64,000 nucleotides of DNA from assembly GCF_018304765.1 (NCBI RefSeq), contig NZ_CP072642.1, positions 727,501-791,500 on the forward strand, in the 5' to 3' direction. The notes under the pieces are model-generated. The model did not search any database. It was given only the letters and a program-made list of their open reading frames with translations, and had not been told where the DNA came from. Shown in pieces: positions 37,982-45,838 of this stretch (the stretch's first letter is position 1; every line of letters starts with the position of its first letter). Source of the DNA: Chloracidobacterium sp. N (GTDB lineage: Bacteria; Acidobacteriota; Blastocatellia; Chloracidobacteriales; Chloracidobacteriaceae). The translations under genes were made by a program, and so were the position numbers.

Positions 37982-38362
37982 TCAGGACGGGATCGCTACG
38001 AATTTGAAGGGAATCGAGAAGTCTTCGGCAAACTCTTCGCCGTGCTCTTTCATGTCGTCATCGTCTTCATAGTAGTGCCAGTTCAGGGTGACAGTCCGCC
38101 CGGCTCGGACGGCATGTTCAACCATCTCCAGAATGGTGATGATGCACTTCGATGAGCTGGTGTTGAAATAGTCCAGACGAAAGTTGAATGTAATGGGCGT
38201 GGAAGACTCGATCAGGTAGAGCGACAGCCAGTCCAAAACCGGTTGGTAGAAGTGCATCGCATTTTCTGGGTACGAATCGCCTTCCATATCGAGAACGCCT
38301 GTGGCGGCGTCAAAGGCGATGCGCGGTGTCGCTTTGGCTTTCTCGATGTACAGGTTTTCCAT
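37982..38362 (-). CDS. siaC: SiaC-family regulatory phosphoprotein (DUF1987)
   Basis: 126 residues. In Pseudomonas, SiaC binds and activates the diguanylate cyclase SiaD, and its phosphorylation on Thr68 by SiaB turns this off; the PP2C phosphatase SiaA reverses it. Here the conserved segment DYFNTSSSK puts a Thr exactly at residue 68. Other family signs are ATPRIAFDAATGVLDMEGDSY and NWHYYEDDDDMKEHGEEF. SiaB is not adjacent; a Hanks kinase follows 7 bp later. A TAGACT element (38410-38405) lies 42 bases before the start and may be its -10. Confidence 0.88.
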   Translation of the reverse strand: MENLYIEKAKATPRIAFDAATGVLDMEGDSYPENAMHFYQPVLDWLSLYLIESSTPITFNFRLDYFNTSSSKCIITILEMVEHAVRAGRTVTLNWHYYEDDDDMKEHGEEFAEDFSIPFKFVAIPS

Positions 38363-38574
38363 AGTTGCCAACCTCTCAGCCGGTTGAGGTGCAAAGCCGC
38401 TACAGTCTAACCGACACTGGTGTGAAACAGACCAAGGGGCATGCCAATGGTTGTTGACTGTGGCTGACACAATAAACGAAGTCATGGCTGACTGCAAAAG
38501 GGGAAAAAGGGAATGGAACCAAGGCTGTCCGCGTCCGTGGAGGCTGCGGACTGAGGGAAGCTGGACCACGCCGG

Positions 38575-39258
38575 TTACCGGGAGGGTGCCGAACAGACCG
38601 GCCAGCGGGCATAGAAGTCAGACAGTTCCGGGAGATGGAGCTGCTGCCCCAGTTCGGCGATGCGTTTCTGGCAGGTGCCCGGTGAGCCTTGGGAAGGCAG
38701 GTGCAACCGGGGGTCGCGCTGCACGGTGGTGTGGGCGGTATCGCGGGCGCGGCGTCCCCCACGACGAGCCTGCCAGTGGACGTACAGCCGGATGGCGTTC
38801 CAGGCAATGAAGATGTTGGGACCGGGCAGCAGGCCGAGCAGCAGGGTAAGTGGGAGAAGGGCGATATTGATCCAGACGCCCCGCTGGTGGACAGCGAGGC
38901 GTGTGTCCAACCAGCTCATCCAGTAGGCGCGCACGGTGTCGTCATCCAGTTCTCCGTCGTGGATGATTTCGACAGTACTCGCATGAGCCAGCGCCCGCAG
39001 CAGACCTTCGGCCGGGTGCGTCCACTGTTCAAGCCAGAGCCAGATACGCCGGATGCCGCGCCAGAAGCGGTTGGGTGGTGTGTGCAGCAGGTGCGCAGCT
39101 TCTTCCCGAAGACGATACGCGCGGCGCACAAGCCGCTGCGTCAAGCCTTCCGGCGGAGAGCTGTCTTCGGCCGGGAAGGCTTCGGGCGGTGCGTAGAACA
39201 CCCAGCCGCGTACCGGGCAGCGGAGGGCATAGACTCGGACGGTGTGCAGGGGCTTCAC
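38575..39258 (-). CDS. Membrane protein resembling mitochondrial K+/H+ exchange-related (Mit_KHE1) proteins
   Basis: About 227 residues from a GTG at 39258; an ATG at 39333 is possible but would overlap kynU. The pattern VFYAPPEA, RAYRLREEAAHLL, a WLWLEQW segment with helical spacing, and a central hydrophobic pair (VWINIALLPLTLLLGLLPGP, then NIFIAWNAIRLY) recall the Mit_KHE1 family, which has bacterial members of unknown transport role. The assignment is by recollection of the family pattern and is tentative. It follows kynU by 29 bp. Confidence 0.6.
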   Translation of the reverse strand: MKPLHTVRVYALRCPVRGWVFYAPPEAFPAEDSSPPEGLTQRLVRRAYRLREEAAHLLHTPPNRFWRGIRRIWLWLEQWTHPAEGLLRALAHASTVEIIHDGELDDDTVRAYWMSWLDTRLAVHQRGVWINIALLPLTLLLGLLPGPNIFIAWNAIRLYVHWQARRGGRRARDTAHTTVQRDPRLHLPSQGSPGTCQKRIAELGQQLHLPELSDFYARWPVCSAPSR

Positions 39259-39287
39259 AGCAAGCAGGACTTCTGTGGCAGGACGGG

Positions 39288-40556
39288 TCAGGTTGTGGCA
39301 AGGCGGTTGCGCCAGACCTGGGCAAGTTGCCATACATCGTGAAAACTCGTGTACAGCGGCGCAACGGCCACCCGCAGGATGTCCGGTTCGCGGACGTCCA
39401 CGACAACGCCTTGTTCCTGAAACCAGGCAGCCAGGGAACGCGCTTCCGGCACACGCCACGAGAGCTTTCCGCCACGGGCGGACGGATCGCGTGGGGTGAT
39501 GAGCTGAAGGGGAAGCCCGTCCAGCAGCGCCAGCGCATAGGCCGTCAGCCGGACGGCTTTCGCCCGCAACCGTGCCATCCGGGCGCGGTGAAACAGGTCA
39601 AGGGAAGGGCGCAGGGCCGCCAGCGACAGAATCGGCAGGTTGCTGAGTTGCCAGCCGGCTGCACCGGCGGCCAGTTCGTAGGTGTCAGGCATCAGGAAGC
39701 GGGTCTCGGCGCGGTGTCCCCACCAGCCGACAAAACGCGGCAGGTCAAAACGTTGGGCATGGCGCGCATGAACGAAATAGCCCCCGACGGCGCCGGGGCC
39801 GGCGTTGACGTATTTGTAGTGGCACCACACGGCACAATCCACGTCCCAGTCGTGCAGCGCCAGGGGAACGTTGCCAATGGCATGCGCGGCATCTATGCAC
39901 ACGACACAGCCCTTGGCCCGCGCCTGGGCAACCAGTGGCGCCAGCTCGAAAAACTGTCCCGTGGCATAGTTGACCGCCCCCAGCAGGACGAGCGCCACCT
40001 GGTCACCTTCGCGCTCCAACTGCTCCAGCATGTCTTCAGTGCGCAACAGGTCTTCGCCCGGACGGGGACGCATTTCCACTACGGCTTCACGCGGGTCAAA
40101 GCCGTGAAAAGCCGCCTGGCTGAGCGCCGCATACCGGTCGGACGGAAAGGCGCGCGCTTCCATCAGGATTTTGAAGCGTTCCCGCGTCGGGCGGTAAAAC
40201 GAGGCCAGCAGCAGATGCAGGTTGACCGTCAGACCATTGGCCAGCGCAACTTCATCGGGCTGCGCCCCAACCAGTTCCGCCACCAACGGACGGAGATCGG
40301 CGTCGTAGTCGGCCCACGGATGCGGCGGCGTGAAATGTCCGGCGACGCCCAGCGATGCCCACCGGTCAAGTTCCGTCAGGACGGCCTGCCGCGTGGCTAC
40401 CGGTTGCAGCCCCAGCGAGTGACCGCAGAAGTAAAGCTGCGGCTTGCCCGTTGCCGGATTGACCGGGAAGTGAAAGTGCGTGCGAAAGTCGGCGAGTTCA
40501 TCGGCGCGGTCGAGTTCCCGCGCAAAGGTTTCATCGGGACGAAAATTGAGAAACAT
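39288..40556 (-). CDS. kynU: Kynureninase
   Basis: A fold-type I PLP enzyme of 422 residues that cleaves kynurenine to anthranilate and alanine. Family signs: FCGHSLGLQP near the N-terminus, NGLTVNLHLLLASFYRPT, CIDAAHAIGNVPL, the PLP-lysine in CHYKYVNAGPG and GWWGHR. The start at 40556 removes an unrelated extension reaching into the prmC promoter. Tryptophan dioxygenase and kynurenine formamidase are not in the window, so it may serve elsewhere-encoded tryptophan catabolism. It diverges from prmC across 100 bp. Confidence 0.95.
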   Translation of the reverse strand: MFLNFRPDETFARELDRADELADFRTHFHFPVNPATGKPQLYFCGHSLGLQPVATRQAVLTELDRWASLGVAGHFTPPHPWADYDADLRPLVAELVGAQPDEVALANGLTVNLHLLLASFYRPTRERFKILMEARAFPSDRYAALSQAAFHGFDPREAVVEMRPRPGEDLLRTEDMLEQLEREGDQVALVLLGAVNYATGQFFELAPLVAQARAKGCVVCIDAAHAIGNVPLALHDWDVDCAVWCHYKYVNAGPGAVGGYFVHARHAQRFDLPRFVGWWGHRAETRFLMPDTYELAAGAAGWQLSNLPILSLAALRPSLDLFHRARMARLRAKAVRLTAYALALLDGLPLQLITPRDPSARGGKLSWRVPEARSLAAWFQEQGVVVDVREPDILRVAVAPLYTSFHDVWQLAQVWRNRLATT

Positions 40557-40656
40557 AGAGCGTTCCGTCGGTTGACCCACGGGGCGGCAGGGTGTGGCCG
40601 CTGCCCGGCGGGTGTCACATTTCGCACCGGTGACGTACCGGGCAGGTGCAGGGCCT

Positions 40657-41568
40657 ATGTCAACGACATTTGGTGAACTCGTCAAGGAAGGCGCTCGCCT
40701 CCTGGCGGCCGGTGGGGTGGATGAGCCTTACCGCACAGCCGGCCGCCTGGTGCGGGAGTTGCTGAACGTGGATGCCGTCACACTTGCGGCCCACCCAGAG
40801 CATACGGTTTCCGACACAGACGCCGAGCTGGTACGCCGGGCCTTCCACCGTCGGGCCGACGGCGAGCCGCTTCAGTACATCACAGGCCGGCAGAACTTCT
40901 ACGGACGCGATTTTCAGGTAACGCGCGACGTGCTCATCCCACGCCCGGAAACCGAACTGCTCGTGGAAGTGAGCCTGGAGCACATCCGCACCCGTCCTCA
41001 GCCGGACTGGCGGCTGCTGGATTTGGGGACTGGTTCGGGCTGTCTGGCCGTGACCTTGGCGGCGGAAATCCCGACGGCGCAGGTCGTGGCCGTGGATATT
41101 TCGCCGGCGGCACTGGCCGTGGCTGCCGCCAATGCCCAGCGCCATGGTGTTGCGGAGCGCGTCCGGTTGGTCGAGAGCCACTGGCTGGACGCTGTGCCCA
41201 CCACGCCGCCGTTTGATCTCGTGGTGTCGAATCCGCCCTACGTGGCGGAAACGGACTGGCCGGCGCTCCAGCGGGAAGTCCGTGACCACGAGCCGTACGT
41301 GGCCCTGGTTGGCGGAGAGCAGGGAACCGAAGTCTATGCCCACCTTCTGGCCGCCCTGCCGCCCTATCTGGTGGCCGGCGGGAAGTTTGCCTGTGAGGTT
41401 GGGTTTGAGCAGGCGGCACGGGTTTGTGCCGTGGGCGAAGCTGCCGGCTGGCGGGTGGAGCGCGTCATCCACGACCTGCAAGGTATCGCGCGCACCGTGG
41501 TCTTTACGTTTCCACAGGTTTTCAGCGACAATCACCGGACTTGGCTCGGCCAGGGAAATGAAGGCTGA
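40657..41568 (+). CDS. prmC: Release factor glutamine methyltransferase
   Basis: PrmC (HemK) methylates the glutamine of the GGQ motif in peptide-chain release factors using S-adenosylmethionine. The 303-residue protein has an N-terminal helical domain, YITGRQNFYGRDFQVTRDVLIPRPETE, the SAM-binding LLDLGTGSGCLAV and the catalytic VVSNPPYV. prfA is not next to it. Its stop lies 18 bp before the first of three tandem coiled-coil genes. Confidence 0.95.
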   Translation: MSTTFGELVKEGARLLAAGGVDEPYRTAGRLVRELLNVDAVTLAAHPEHTVSDTDAELVRRAFHRRADGEPLQYITGRQNFYGRDFQVTRDVLIPRPETELLVEVSLEHIRTRPQPDWRLLDLGTGSGCLAVTLAAEIPTAQVVAVDISPAALAVAAANAQRHGVAERVRLVESHWLDAVPTTPPFDLVVSNPPYVAETDWPALQREVRDHEPYVALVGGEQGTEVYAHLLAALPPYLVAGGKFACEVGFEQAARVCAVGEAAGWRVERVIHDLQGIARTVVFTFPQVFSDNHRTWLGQGNEG

Positions 41569-41586
41569 ACCCGGAGGTGCGCTGTC

Positions 41587-41976
41587 ATGGAAACCAAGCC
41601 GACGATTGAAACCGTTCTTGAACGTCTCTCCGCCATGGAGTCCCGAAGCGCTGCCAGGGAGTCCCAAATCATAAGCCGTCTCGAAGCACTCGAAACGCAG
41701 GTGTCGGGGTTTGGGGCCCGTCTCGATGCTCTGGAAACGCAGGTGTCGGGGTTTGGGGCGCGTCTCGATGCCCTGGAAGTCCGGGTATCGGGAGTTGAAT
41801 CGCGTCTTGATGCCTTGGAAACACAGTTGAAGGAAGGCTTTCAGAAGGTCAACGACGGACTGGAGATAATGAAGTACAAGCTGGAAATCATGACGCAGGA
41901 CATTATGGATGTGCGCGCTGCCATGCGAAAACTTGATCGCCGCATACCAGGAGGGCTTGAACCCTCAGTTGCCTGA
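41587..41976 (+). CDS. Tandem coiled-coil repeat protein, copy 1 (four 14-residue units)
   Basis: 129 residues. After METKPTIETVLERLSAMESR there are four 14-residue units of the type RLDALETQVSGFGA (residues 31-86), then a conserved tail with LEIMTQDIMD(V/M)RA. The repeat length is two heptads and hydrophobic residues fall at unit positions 2, 5, 9 and 12, an ideal a/d spacing for a coiled coil. There is no signal peptide or membrane helix. GGAGG precedes the ATG. It is the first of three adjacent paralogues; function is unknown. Confidence 0.8.
   Translation: METKPTIETVLERLSAMESRSAARESQIISRLEALETQVSGFGARLDALETQVSGFGARLDALEVRVSGVESRLDALETQLKEGFQKVNDGLEIMKYKLEIMTQDIMDVRAAMRKLDRRIPGGLEPSVA
41677..41844 (+). 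repeat. Four 42-bp in-frame tandem repeats
   Basis: Each 42-bp unit encodes 14 residues starting CGTCTCGA(T/A). Units 1 and 2 are nearly identical, units 3 and 4 diverged. Confidence 0.85.
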
Positions 41977-42059
41977 ACCGCCCCACTGTCAGCCGCCACC
42001 GTTACGTGGGTGGGAACGGTGAACAGGGAAATCAAATCTGAACCTGGAGGTGTGCTGCC

Positions 42060-42533
42060 ATGGAAACCAAGCCGACGATTGAAACCATTCTTGAACGTCT
42101 CTCCGCCATGGAGTCCCGAAGCGCTGCCAGGGAGTCCCAAATCATAAGCCGTCTCGAAGCACTCGAAACCCAGGTGTCGTCGTTTGGTACGCGTCTCGAA
42201 GCACTCGAAACCCAGGTGTCGTCGTTTGGGGGGCGTCTCGAAGCACTCGAAACCCAGGTGTCGTCGTTTGGGGGGCGTCTCGAAGCACTCGAAACCCAGG
42301 TGTCGTCGTTTGGGAGGCGTCTCGAAACACTCGAAACCCAGGTGTCGTCGTTTGGGGGGCGTCTCGATGCCCTGGAAACACAGGTGACGGAAGGCTTTCA
42401 GAGAGTCAATAAAACACTGGAGCACATGAAGCACAAGGTGGAAATCATGACGCAGGACATTATGGACATGCGCGCCAGCCTGCGTGCACTTGATCAACGC
42501 ATACCCAGAGCGATTGAACCTTCAGTCGCCTGA
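42060..42533 (+). CDS. Tandem coiled-coil repeat protein, copy 2 (six 14-residue units)
   Basis: 157 residues. The first 30 residues are identical to copy 1 apart from one Val-to-Ile change at residue 10. Six units follow (residues 31-114), five of them nearly identical (RLEALETQVSSFGG type), then the same tail with VEIMTQDIMDMRAS and a C-terminal EPSVA shared with copy 1. Near-identity of the DNA units indicates recent expansion. The 83 bp before its start is a near copy of the segment before copy 3, including GGTGAACA(G/A)GGAAAT and the ribosome site. Confidence 0.8.
   Translation: METKPTIETILERLSAMESRSAARESQIISRLEALETQVSSFGTRLEALETQVSSFGGRLEALETQVSSFGGRLEALETQVSSFGRRLETLETQVSSFGGRLDALETQVTEGFQRVNKTLEHMKHKVEIMTQDIMDMRASLRALDQRIPRAIEPSVA
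42150..42401 (+). repeat. Six 42-bp in-frame tandem repeats
   Basis: Units 1-5 differ by only a few bases; unit 6 (ending VTEGFQ) is diverged and leads into the tail. The array is the longest of the three paralogues. Confidence 0.9.
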
Positions 42534-42616
42534 GCCACCTTGCCGTCAGCCACCAACGTTACGTGGGTGGGAACGGTGAACAAGGAAATAAAATCTGAAC
42601 CCGGAGGTGCGCTCTC

Positions 42617-42910
42617 ATGGAAACCAAGCCGACAATTGAAACTGTCCTTGAACGTCTCTCCGCCATGGAGTCCCGAATCACAAGCCGTCTCGATGCCTTG
42701 GAAACACAGGTGTCGGGTTTTGGCTCCCGTCTCGATGCTTTGGAAGCACAGGTGACGGAAGGCTTCCAGAAGGTCGCTGCCGAACTCAAGCTCATCAACC
42801 GCAAGCTGGAAATCATGACGCAGGACATCATGGACATGCGCGCCCGGGTACGGGATGTCGAACACCGCATGGATGATGTCGAAAACGAAGTCCGGGCGAA
42901 GGCCAGCTAG
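42617..42910 (+). CDS. Tandem coiled-coil repeat protein, copy 3 (two 14-residue units)
   Basis: 97 residues. It shares METKPTIETVLERLSAMESR, lacks the next seven residues found in copies 1 and 2 (one heptad), has two 14-residue units (residues 24-51), then LEIMTQDIMDMRARV and a different, charged C-terminus (VEHRMDDVENEVRAKAS). Differences of whole heptads between copies keep the coiled-coil register. GGAGG precedes the start. Confidence 0.8.
   Translation: METKPTIETVLERLSAMESRITSRLDALETQVSGFGSRLDALEAQVTEGFQKVAAELKLINRKLEIMTQDIMDMRARVRDVEHRMDDVENEVRAKAS
42686..42769 (+). repeat. Two 42-bp in-frame repeats
   Basis: Two units of the same family as in the two upstream genes, with the second ending in EGFQ as in the other copies. 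Confidence 0.8.
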
Positions 42911-42987
42911 ACTCGTGGCTGTCCTGCAGGAACGCCACAAACCGGGCCGGGTCACTTGTATGGAATCCGGCAGCAAGAGTCAGCGCA

Positions 42988-44580
42988 TCAGCGCAGCACT
43001 TCAATGACGCGCACCTTCGGATAGGCGCCTGGGAAATCCACTTGGCGCACAACGTGAAAGCCCGGCACGGCCGGCGCATCAAACTTCTCTGAACGATAAT
43101 CGAGAATGACCCACGCGCGCCGTACCCCTTCTTCCCGCATCAGGCGTTCAAGCTGATTGTGCCCCACAGGTTCGCCGGTTGGCGTCATCTGCGCCGGGTA
43201 GGTCATTCCTTCCAGTCCATAACGCGGCGCGTAGTAAGCCAGGCAGACATCCATGGCGTCGGGATCAATGACCACCCGCTCTCCGGGCCGGGACTCGCGG
43301 CGGATGAACTCCAGCGCCGGACGCAGATCGCTGTCCCGCGCTGTCGTGCCGTAGTGAATCCGCGTACCCTGCCAGAACAGCGTCCCGACACACAGGCCAA
43401 TCAATGCCAGACGCCACCCGGCAGCGCGTATCTGATACAGCCCGACGGCCGTGAAAAACCAGAAAGCGGGCGTCGTGAAAATCAGGTAGCGGGCCATCTC
43501 CATGCTGCCCTTCCGCAGCGACAACCCACTGGCAAGCAGCAGGGGCAGAGCCAGAAACAGCACCGGCAGGGCCGCCCGTATGTCCGCGCGCGCCAGCTTC
43601 AGGTTGTGCCACAACCCGATGCCCATCAGAGCTGTCAGAAACAGGATGAAGACAATGTTGAACGTCAGCGGTTGCCAGAAAAAGCTTCCCGGCAGGTTCA
43701 CGTGTTCCACGATGAGCCGCGCAAACCAGTCCCGGATGTGATCGAGATAGACGGCATAGCCCAACGTGGTTTCCTGGAAGTAGCCCACAACCTGCCAGCC
43801 GGCGTCAGCCAGCGTGAGCGGTTTGCGCCAGGTTTGACCGCGCTGCATCTGCGCTACGATGACTTCAACCCACGGGGCATACAGCAGCGCCATGACGCCT
43901 TGGGCGATAAACCAGCGCCGCGTCTGACGGCGGGTGGCCGCGCGCGTCGGGCCAAAGGCCGTCAGCACGAAGTGCGCGTTGACCGCAAGGACAGCCAGCA
44001 CGGCAAAGTAGTGGCAGTACATCGCCGCCAGCGCCGCCCACAGGTACACCGCCAGCCCGCGCTCCACACCGCTTTCACGCCACATGGCGTACCCGCGCAG
44101 TGCCACCAGCACCAGCGCCATGACCAGCGGGTACATCCGGGCTTCCTGGGCAAAGAATATCTGGTGCGCGGAAACCGCCATCAGCAGCGTGGTGGCCAGA
44201 GCCACCGAACCGCTGTAACGGGGTGCGATCAGGCGGAAAACAGACACCAGCGCGGACAGGCTGGCGACAACGGAAAGTGACCGGACGGCCGCGGCGCTGT
44301 CGCCAAAGAGGTTCATCCAGATTTTCAGCAGGATGTAAAACAGCGGCGGATGCACATCCGCGGCGGCACACCGGGCAATCCCGGTCAGCGACCGCCGGGC
44401 GACATCAAGGGAATACAGCTCATCGAGCCAGAGGTTCTGCTGCCCGATGTGCCAGCCGCGCAGCACGAGCGCCAGCGGCAGCACTCCACACCAGAACAGC
44501 CAGCCAGACCAGTCCCGCACCGTTGTGGAAGGGTTTGCGTCGGCAGATGAACCGGCAGGGGAAGTGACCAGCGCCGTCAC
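42988..44580 (-). CDS. GT39/ArnT-like membrane glycosyltransferase
   Basis: A 530-residue polytopic GT-C enzyme that uses a polyprenyl-phosphate sugar on the outer face of the inner membrane. The first external loop has LWLDELYSLD, with the catalytic-type Asp-Glu, and DVHPPLFY; AQEARMYPL follows. About ten hydrophobic helices extend to residue 410, then a soluble C-terminal domain (about 415-530). It starts 6 bp after a radical SAM gene on the same strand, so the two products probably work together. The acceptor is unknown. Confidence 0.87.
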   Translation of the reverse strand: MTALVTSPAGSSADANPSTTVRDWSGWLFWCGVLPLALVLRGWHIGQQNLWLDELYSLDVARRSLTGIARCAAADVHPPLFYILLKIWMNLFGDSAAAVRSLSVVASLSALVSVFRLIAPRYSGSVALATTLLMAVSAHQIFFAQEARMYPLVMALVLVALRGYAMWRESGVERGLAVYLWAALAAMYCHYFAVLAVLAVNAHFVLTAFGPTRAATRRQTRRWFIAQGVMALLYAPWVEVIVAQMQRGQTWRKPLTLADAGWQVVGYFQETTLGYAVYLDHIRDWFARLIVEHVNLPGSFFWQPLTFNIVFILFLTALMGIGLWHNLKLARADIRAALPVLFLALPLLLASGLSLRKGSMEMARYLIFTTPAFWFFTAVGLYQIRAAGWRLALIGLCVGTLFWQGTRIHYGTTARDSDLRPALEFIRRESRPGERVVIDPDAMDVCLAYYAPRYGLEGMTYPAQMTPTGEPVGHNQLERLMREEGVRRAWVILDYRSEKFDAPAVPGFHVVRQVDFPGAYPKVRVIEVLR

Positions 44581-44586
44581 AGCGAC

Positions 44587-45699
44587 TCAGACGAAATTCG
44601 GGTTGTTGTTCGGATGGCGCAGCGTCCAGAGCGTCTTGTTGATGGGATGACACCGGCAAATCGGCTGGCATTCATCCACGTTGATGGACGCAATGACCTG
44701 CTGGCGGCGCTCACTTTCCCAGATTTCCCGGAAACTCTGGGTGCTGAGATCGCCCAGGCAGAATTCCTCCTGCCCACGGGTCTGGGAGCAGTAATAGACC
44801 TTCTTGTTGGCCTCGATGACCGGAAAAAACGTGGCATAGCACTTCCGGTAGGCGCTGCGTTCGAGGTCGGGCGCAAGAACGCCTGCAAACTGGTCTTCCT
44901 TGACGAAGACGCGGAACGTCTCCGTTTCGTACATCTGTTTGGCAGCGCGGGCGCGATACAGGGCGTCGAGATAAAAATCGCGGTCGTAAAACTCGCTCGA
45001 GGACTTGGGATGCAAAATGACCGGCTTGATCTGGAAGTAGTCAATGCCGGTTTCCCGGACGCGCCGCGTGGCTTCCTCAACTTCGGCAAGGTTGGTCGGT
45101 TCGACGGAAATTTGCGCGCCAATCTGAACCTTCGATCCCTGGCGGCGTTTTTCTTCGGCCAGATTCGCCAGATTGCCCAGCACCTTCTCGAAATCATTGA
45201 CCTTGTGAATCTTCTCACGGGTTTCGGGCGTGCCGGCGTTGAGTGAAATGCGAATCCAGGTGCAGTGCCGGGCCACAACCCGGGCCTTTTCGGGCGTCAG
45301 CAGACCGCCATGCGTGATGATGGCCGAATCCACACCCTTGTGAGCCGTGTATTCGACAAACTCCATGAGGTTCGGATTGACGAACGGCTCGCCGCTGCCC
45401 GAAAAAATCATGCTTTTCGTGCCCAGCGTGACCAGCTCGTCGAGCAGCGTCCGGTAGAAGGACAGCGGCATGATGCTCGCATCCGGGTTCGCCTTTTTGG
45501 ACTTGTCATCGCCCTTGTGCGAGCCAAAGTACCCCCCGTGCATGCACCACGTACAGAAGTGGTTGCAGATGGTTGAAGGGCTGAGTTCCATCGTAATCGG
45601 ATAGACGTTCTTGCCCTGCCACCAGTCGTACATCACATCCATGTGCGTGAAGAGCTTGAGCGGGGAAAACACATCCGTTTTGAGATCGGGCTGGTGCAT
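44587..45699 (-). CDS. Radical SAM protein with SPASM-like C-terminal cysteines
   Basis: 370 residues. The [4Fe-4S] motif CNHFCTWC (CxxxCxxC) is near residue 50, followed by SGSGEPFVNPNL and the TIM-barrel strands of the radical SAM core. A C-terminal cysteine-rich part (CYATFFPVI, YYCSQTRGQEEFCLGDL, CQPICRC) looks like a SPASM domain holding an auxiliary cluster. Such enzymes modify peptides, sugars or nucleotides. It is co-oriented with a GT39 glycosyltransferase 6 bp downstream. The upstream side holds a perfect hairpin. Confidence 0.88.
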   Translation of the reverse strand: MHQPDLKTDVFSPLKLFTHMDVMYDWWQGKNVYPITMELSPSTICNHFCTWCMHGGYFGSHKGDDKSKKANPDASIMPLSFYRTLLDELVTLGTKSMIFSGSGEPFVNPNLMEFVEYTAHKGVDSAIITHGGLLTPEKARVVARHCTWIRISLNAGTPETREKIHKVNDFEKVLGNLANLAEEKRRQGSKVQIGAQISVEPTNLAEVEEATRRVRETGIDYFQIKPVILHPKSSSEFYDRDFYLDALYRARAAKQMYETETFRVFVKEDQFAGVLAPDLERSAYRKCYATFFPVIEANKKVYYCSQTRGQEEFCLGDLSTQSFREIWESERRQQVIASINVDECQPICRCHPINKTLWTLRHPNNNPNFV

Positions 45700-45745
45700 G
45701 GTCGGTCGCGTTCCTTACCGTGAAGACAAAACTTTCCGGGACAAA

Positions 45746-45779
45746 CGAAAGATGCGTACGAATCCGTACGCATCTTTCG
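45746..45779. terminator. Perfect inverted repeat, probable terminator of the DUF1800/DUF1501 unit
   Basis: Arms of 15 bp (45746-45760 and 45765-45779) around a 4-base loop. It lies 59 bp after the DUF1501 stop and 46 bp before the radical SAM start, all on the minus strand. On that strand the hairpin is followed by a short T-rich stretch (TTTGT). The near-palindromic core GCGTACG...CGTACGC could instead be an operator. Confidence 0.6.
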
Positions 45780-45838
45780 GAGAAGTCGGTGTGGCGTCAA
45801 GCCGTTGGCGTGTGAGGCTGCCGTAGTGGTTGCCGCCG

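Noticed and set aside
42142-42381. Repetitive frames on both strands within the 42-bp repeat array
   Set aside because: These arise from reading the same repeat in other frames; the METKPT frame has the start, ribosome site and heptad pattern.
42150-42401. Possible CRISPR array
   Set aside because: The 42-bp units are contiguous, in frame and without unique spacers, so they are coding tandem repeats.
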